Of a DNA stretch of 6,485 bases, positions 5,388 through 6,485 are shown one piece after another (within the stretch, counting starts at the first letter, position 1; the number at the start of each line of letters is the position of its first letter). Made by a program: the position numbers and the translations under genes. Under the pieces are notes generated by a model that was not told the DNA's origin, ran no database searches, and saw nothing but the letters and a program-made list of their open reading frames with translations. The stretch is from Spirochaetales bacterium (GTDB taxonomy: Bacteria > Spirochaetota > Spirochaetia > DSM-16054 > Sediminispirochaetaceae): the NCBI GenBank assembly GCA_021767325.1, contig JAASTM010000142.1, positions 1-6,485 on the forward strand, written 5' to 3'.

Positions 5388-6485
5388 TATGAGACGGAAA
5401 ACCTGACCGCCTGCAGCTCACTTCTGCGGGAGGATGGGCCGACCAGCAGTTCGAATTCCCCGGGCTCCACCACCCGTTCTCCCGCGGCATTCACAATGGA
5501 ACACTCCTGCACGGGAATCTCCAGCTCGACTGCCCTGGTTTCGCCGGGCTGTAGGTCCACCCGGGCGAAGCTCTTCAGCTCCATCTGTACCCAGGTGGCG
5601 GAGGTTACCAGATCGGACACGTAGGCCTGCACGATTTCGGTTCCCGGCATCGTTCCGGTGTTGGTTACCGGCACTGAGGCCCGCACTACATCGCCGGCGG
5701 ATAAATGCGTTTCCTGCAACACGAGCTGTCCGTATTCATAACTAGTATAAGAGTGACCCTCTCCGAAGGCGTACAGGGGTTCCTGCGTCATGTCGGCGTA
5801 GCGGTCACCATGCTGCCCGCGGACCTGCGAGTAGAAGACCGGCTGCTGGCCGACATGATAGGGAAACGAGATAGTCAGTTTGCCGGTAAAGTTGCAGTCG
5901 CCGAACAGCAGTTCGGCCAGTGCGCTGCCGCCTAGCATCCCCGGGTTGAACTGTTCTATCACCGCCGCCGCCTGATACACCGACTTTGGCAGCACGAGAG
6001 GTTTGGAGTTTATCAGGACGACGACCAGCTCCTTGCCGCGTGTTTGAAGAGATTTCTGCAGTGCCTCCGCCAGCTGCAGCTGGCCTCCCTGCAGCTCAAG
6101 GGTGGCCGTACTTTTGGTCTCGCCGGTAAGATGATGCTGGTCACCGAGAACCAGAACAACGGCATCCGCCTTTGCTGCGATGTCCAGCGCCGCTTCTATT
6201 TCTCCTGCAGATTCGGTCCCGGCTTCTATGCGGCAGCCGGGGCTGTACAGCACTTCTCCGTCGAAGCGTTGCTTTATGCCGTCCAGCACGGTAACTACAG
6301 CCTCCCGGGGATGAGTTTCGCCTTCTCTAGTCTGGCCGGTGCCGAGCGACCAGTCTCCTAATTGGGCAAACGCATTGTCGGCATTGGGCCCGATAACGGC
6401 GATGGTGGAAAGCTTGTGTTCATCCAGGGGCAGTACCCCGCTGTTGCGCAGCAGCACTGCGGATTCCCGGGCCAGCTCGAGGGCC
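5387..6485 (-). CDS. Glycoside hydrolase family 3 protein (beta-glucosidase/xylosidase type), C-terminal part
   Basis: The minus-strand frame is open from the right edge and ends at a TAG (5387-5389), giving about 365 residues. Its true start and the N-terminal TIM barrel with the nucleophile Asp lie outside the window. Reading begins with ELARESAVLLRNSGVLPLD, the usual start of the second GH3 domain. Counting from the GTG at 6457, IAVIGPNAD (19-27) follows. Then comes VLVLGDQHHLTGETKST (101-117), where Glu113 is the likely acid/base. QFNPGMLGGSALAELLFGD (169-187), with GKLTISFP (192-199), is the typical sugar-site region. FGEGHSYTSYEY (231-242) leads into a fibronectin III-like domain with VTNTGTMPGTEIVQAYV (264-280), ending at ...FSVS. 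The arrangement matches BglX-like enzymes that release glucose or xylose from beta-linked oligosaccharides. Exact specificity and cellular location cannot be told without the N-terminus. No transport genes for sugars are adjacent in the window. Confidence 0.94.
   Translation of the reverse strand, partial: ALELARESAVLLRNSGVLPLDEHKLSTIAVIGPNADNAFAQLGDWSLGTGQTREGETHPREAVVTVLDGIKQRFDGEVLYSPGCRIEAGTESAGEIEAALDIAAKADAVVLVLGDQHHLTGETKSTATLELQGGQLQLAEALQKSLQTRGKELVVVLINSKPLVLPKSVYQAAAVIEQFNPGMLGGSALAELLFGDCNFTGKLTISFPYHVGQQPVFYSQVRGQHGDRYADMTQEPLYAFGEGHSYTSYEYGQLVLQETHLSAGDVVRASVPVTNTGTMPGTEIVQAYVSDLVTSATWVQMELKSFARVDLQPGETRAVELEIPVQECSIVNAAGERVVEPGEFELLVGPSSRRSELQAVRFSVS

Overview
The window is bacterial DNA with moderate to high GC in the long genes and patchy AT-rich spacers. 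Nothing fixes the taxon. A spirochaete-like or similar Gram-negative host is a weak guess, based on a relaxed lipoprotein signal, an ATPase/DUF4143 protein and remnants of a surface-type 'GAYEY' protein. The left half (1 to about 3170) looks like an accessory, rearranged region with gene fragments. The right half (about 3889 to 6485) looks like ordinary chromosome.

Layout. At 2-253 there is the 3' end of an unrecognised gene. It runs into the first copy of a 130-bp direct repeat (235-364). An AT-rich spacer leads to an intact 455-residue AAA ATPase with a DUF4143 C-terminal part (475-1842). After a gene-free stretch comes a consensus sigma-70-type promoter (TTGACA-16 bp-TATAAT, 2057-2084). 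It is followed by a strong hairpin and a perfect Shine-Dalgarno, which lead into a truncated M28-family lipoprotein peptidase (2235-2681). Two of the expected metal-ligand positions in that protein are changed to Asn. The peptidase fragment runs into a different reading frame (2659-2985) that holds the second copy of the 130-bp repeat (2818-2947). Both repeat copies are followed in the same relative order by a short 'D-(M/I)-GAYE' motif, typical of the C-terminal end of choice-of-anchor/beta-helix surface proteins. The two loci therefore look like remnants of the same gene or family, lying 2.58 kb apart on either side of the ATPase gene.

At 3180-3762 is a compact two-gene module: a 59-residue basic protein overlapping by 53 nt a 151-residue MNT-type nucleotidyltransferase. 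Its arrangement resembles a toxin-antitoxin pair and its base composition is more AT-rich than the genes to its right.

From 3889 the sequence is regular. A complete 484-residue MATE-family efflux transporter (+) converges on the 3' part of a glycoside hydrolase family 3 gene (-), which leaves the window at its right edge. No tRNA, rRNA, CRISPR array, transposase or integrase was found. The best candidates for something not well described are the small-protein/nucleotidyltransferase pair, the duplicated 130-bp unit with its GAYE tail, and the overlapping inverted repeats at the promoter upstream of the dead peptidase.
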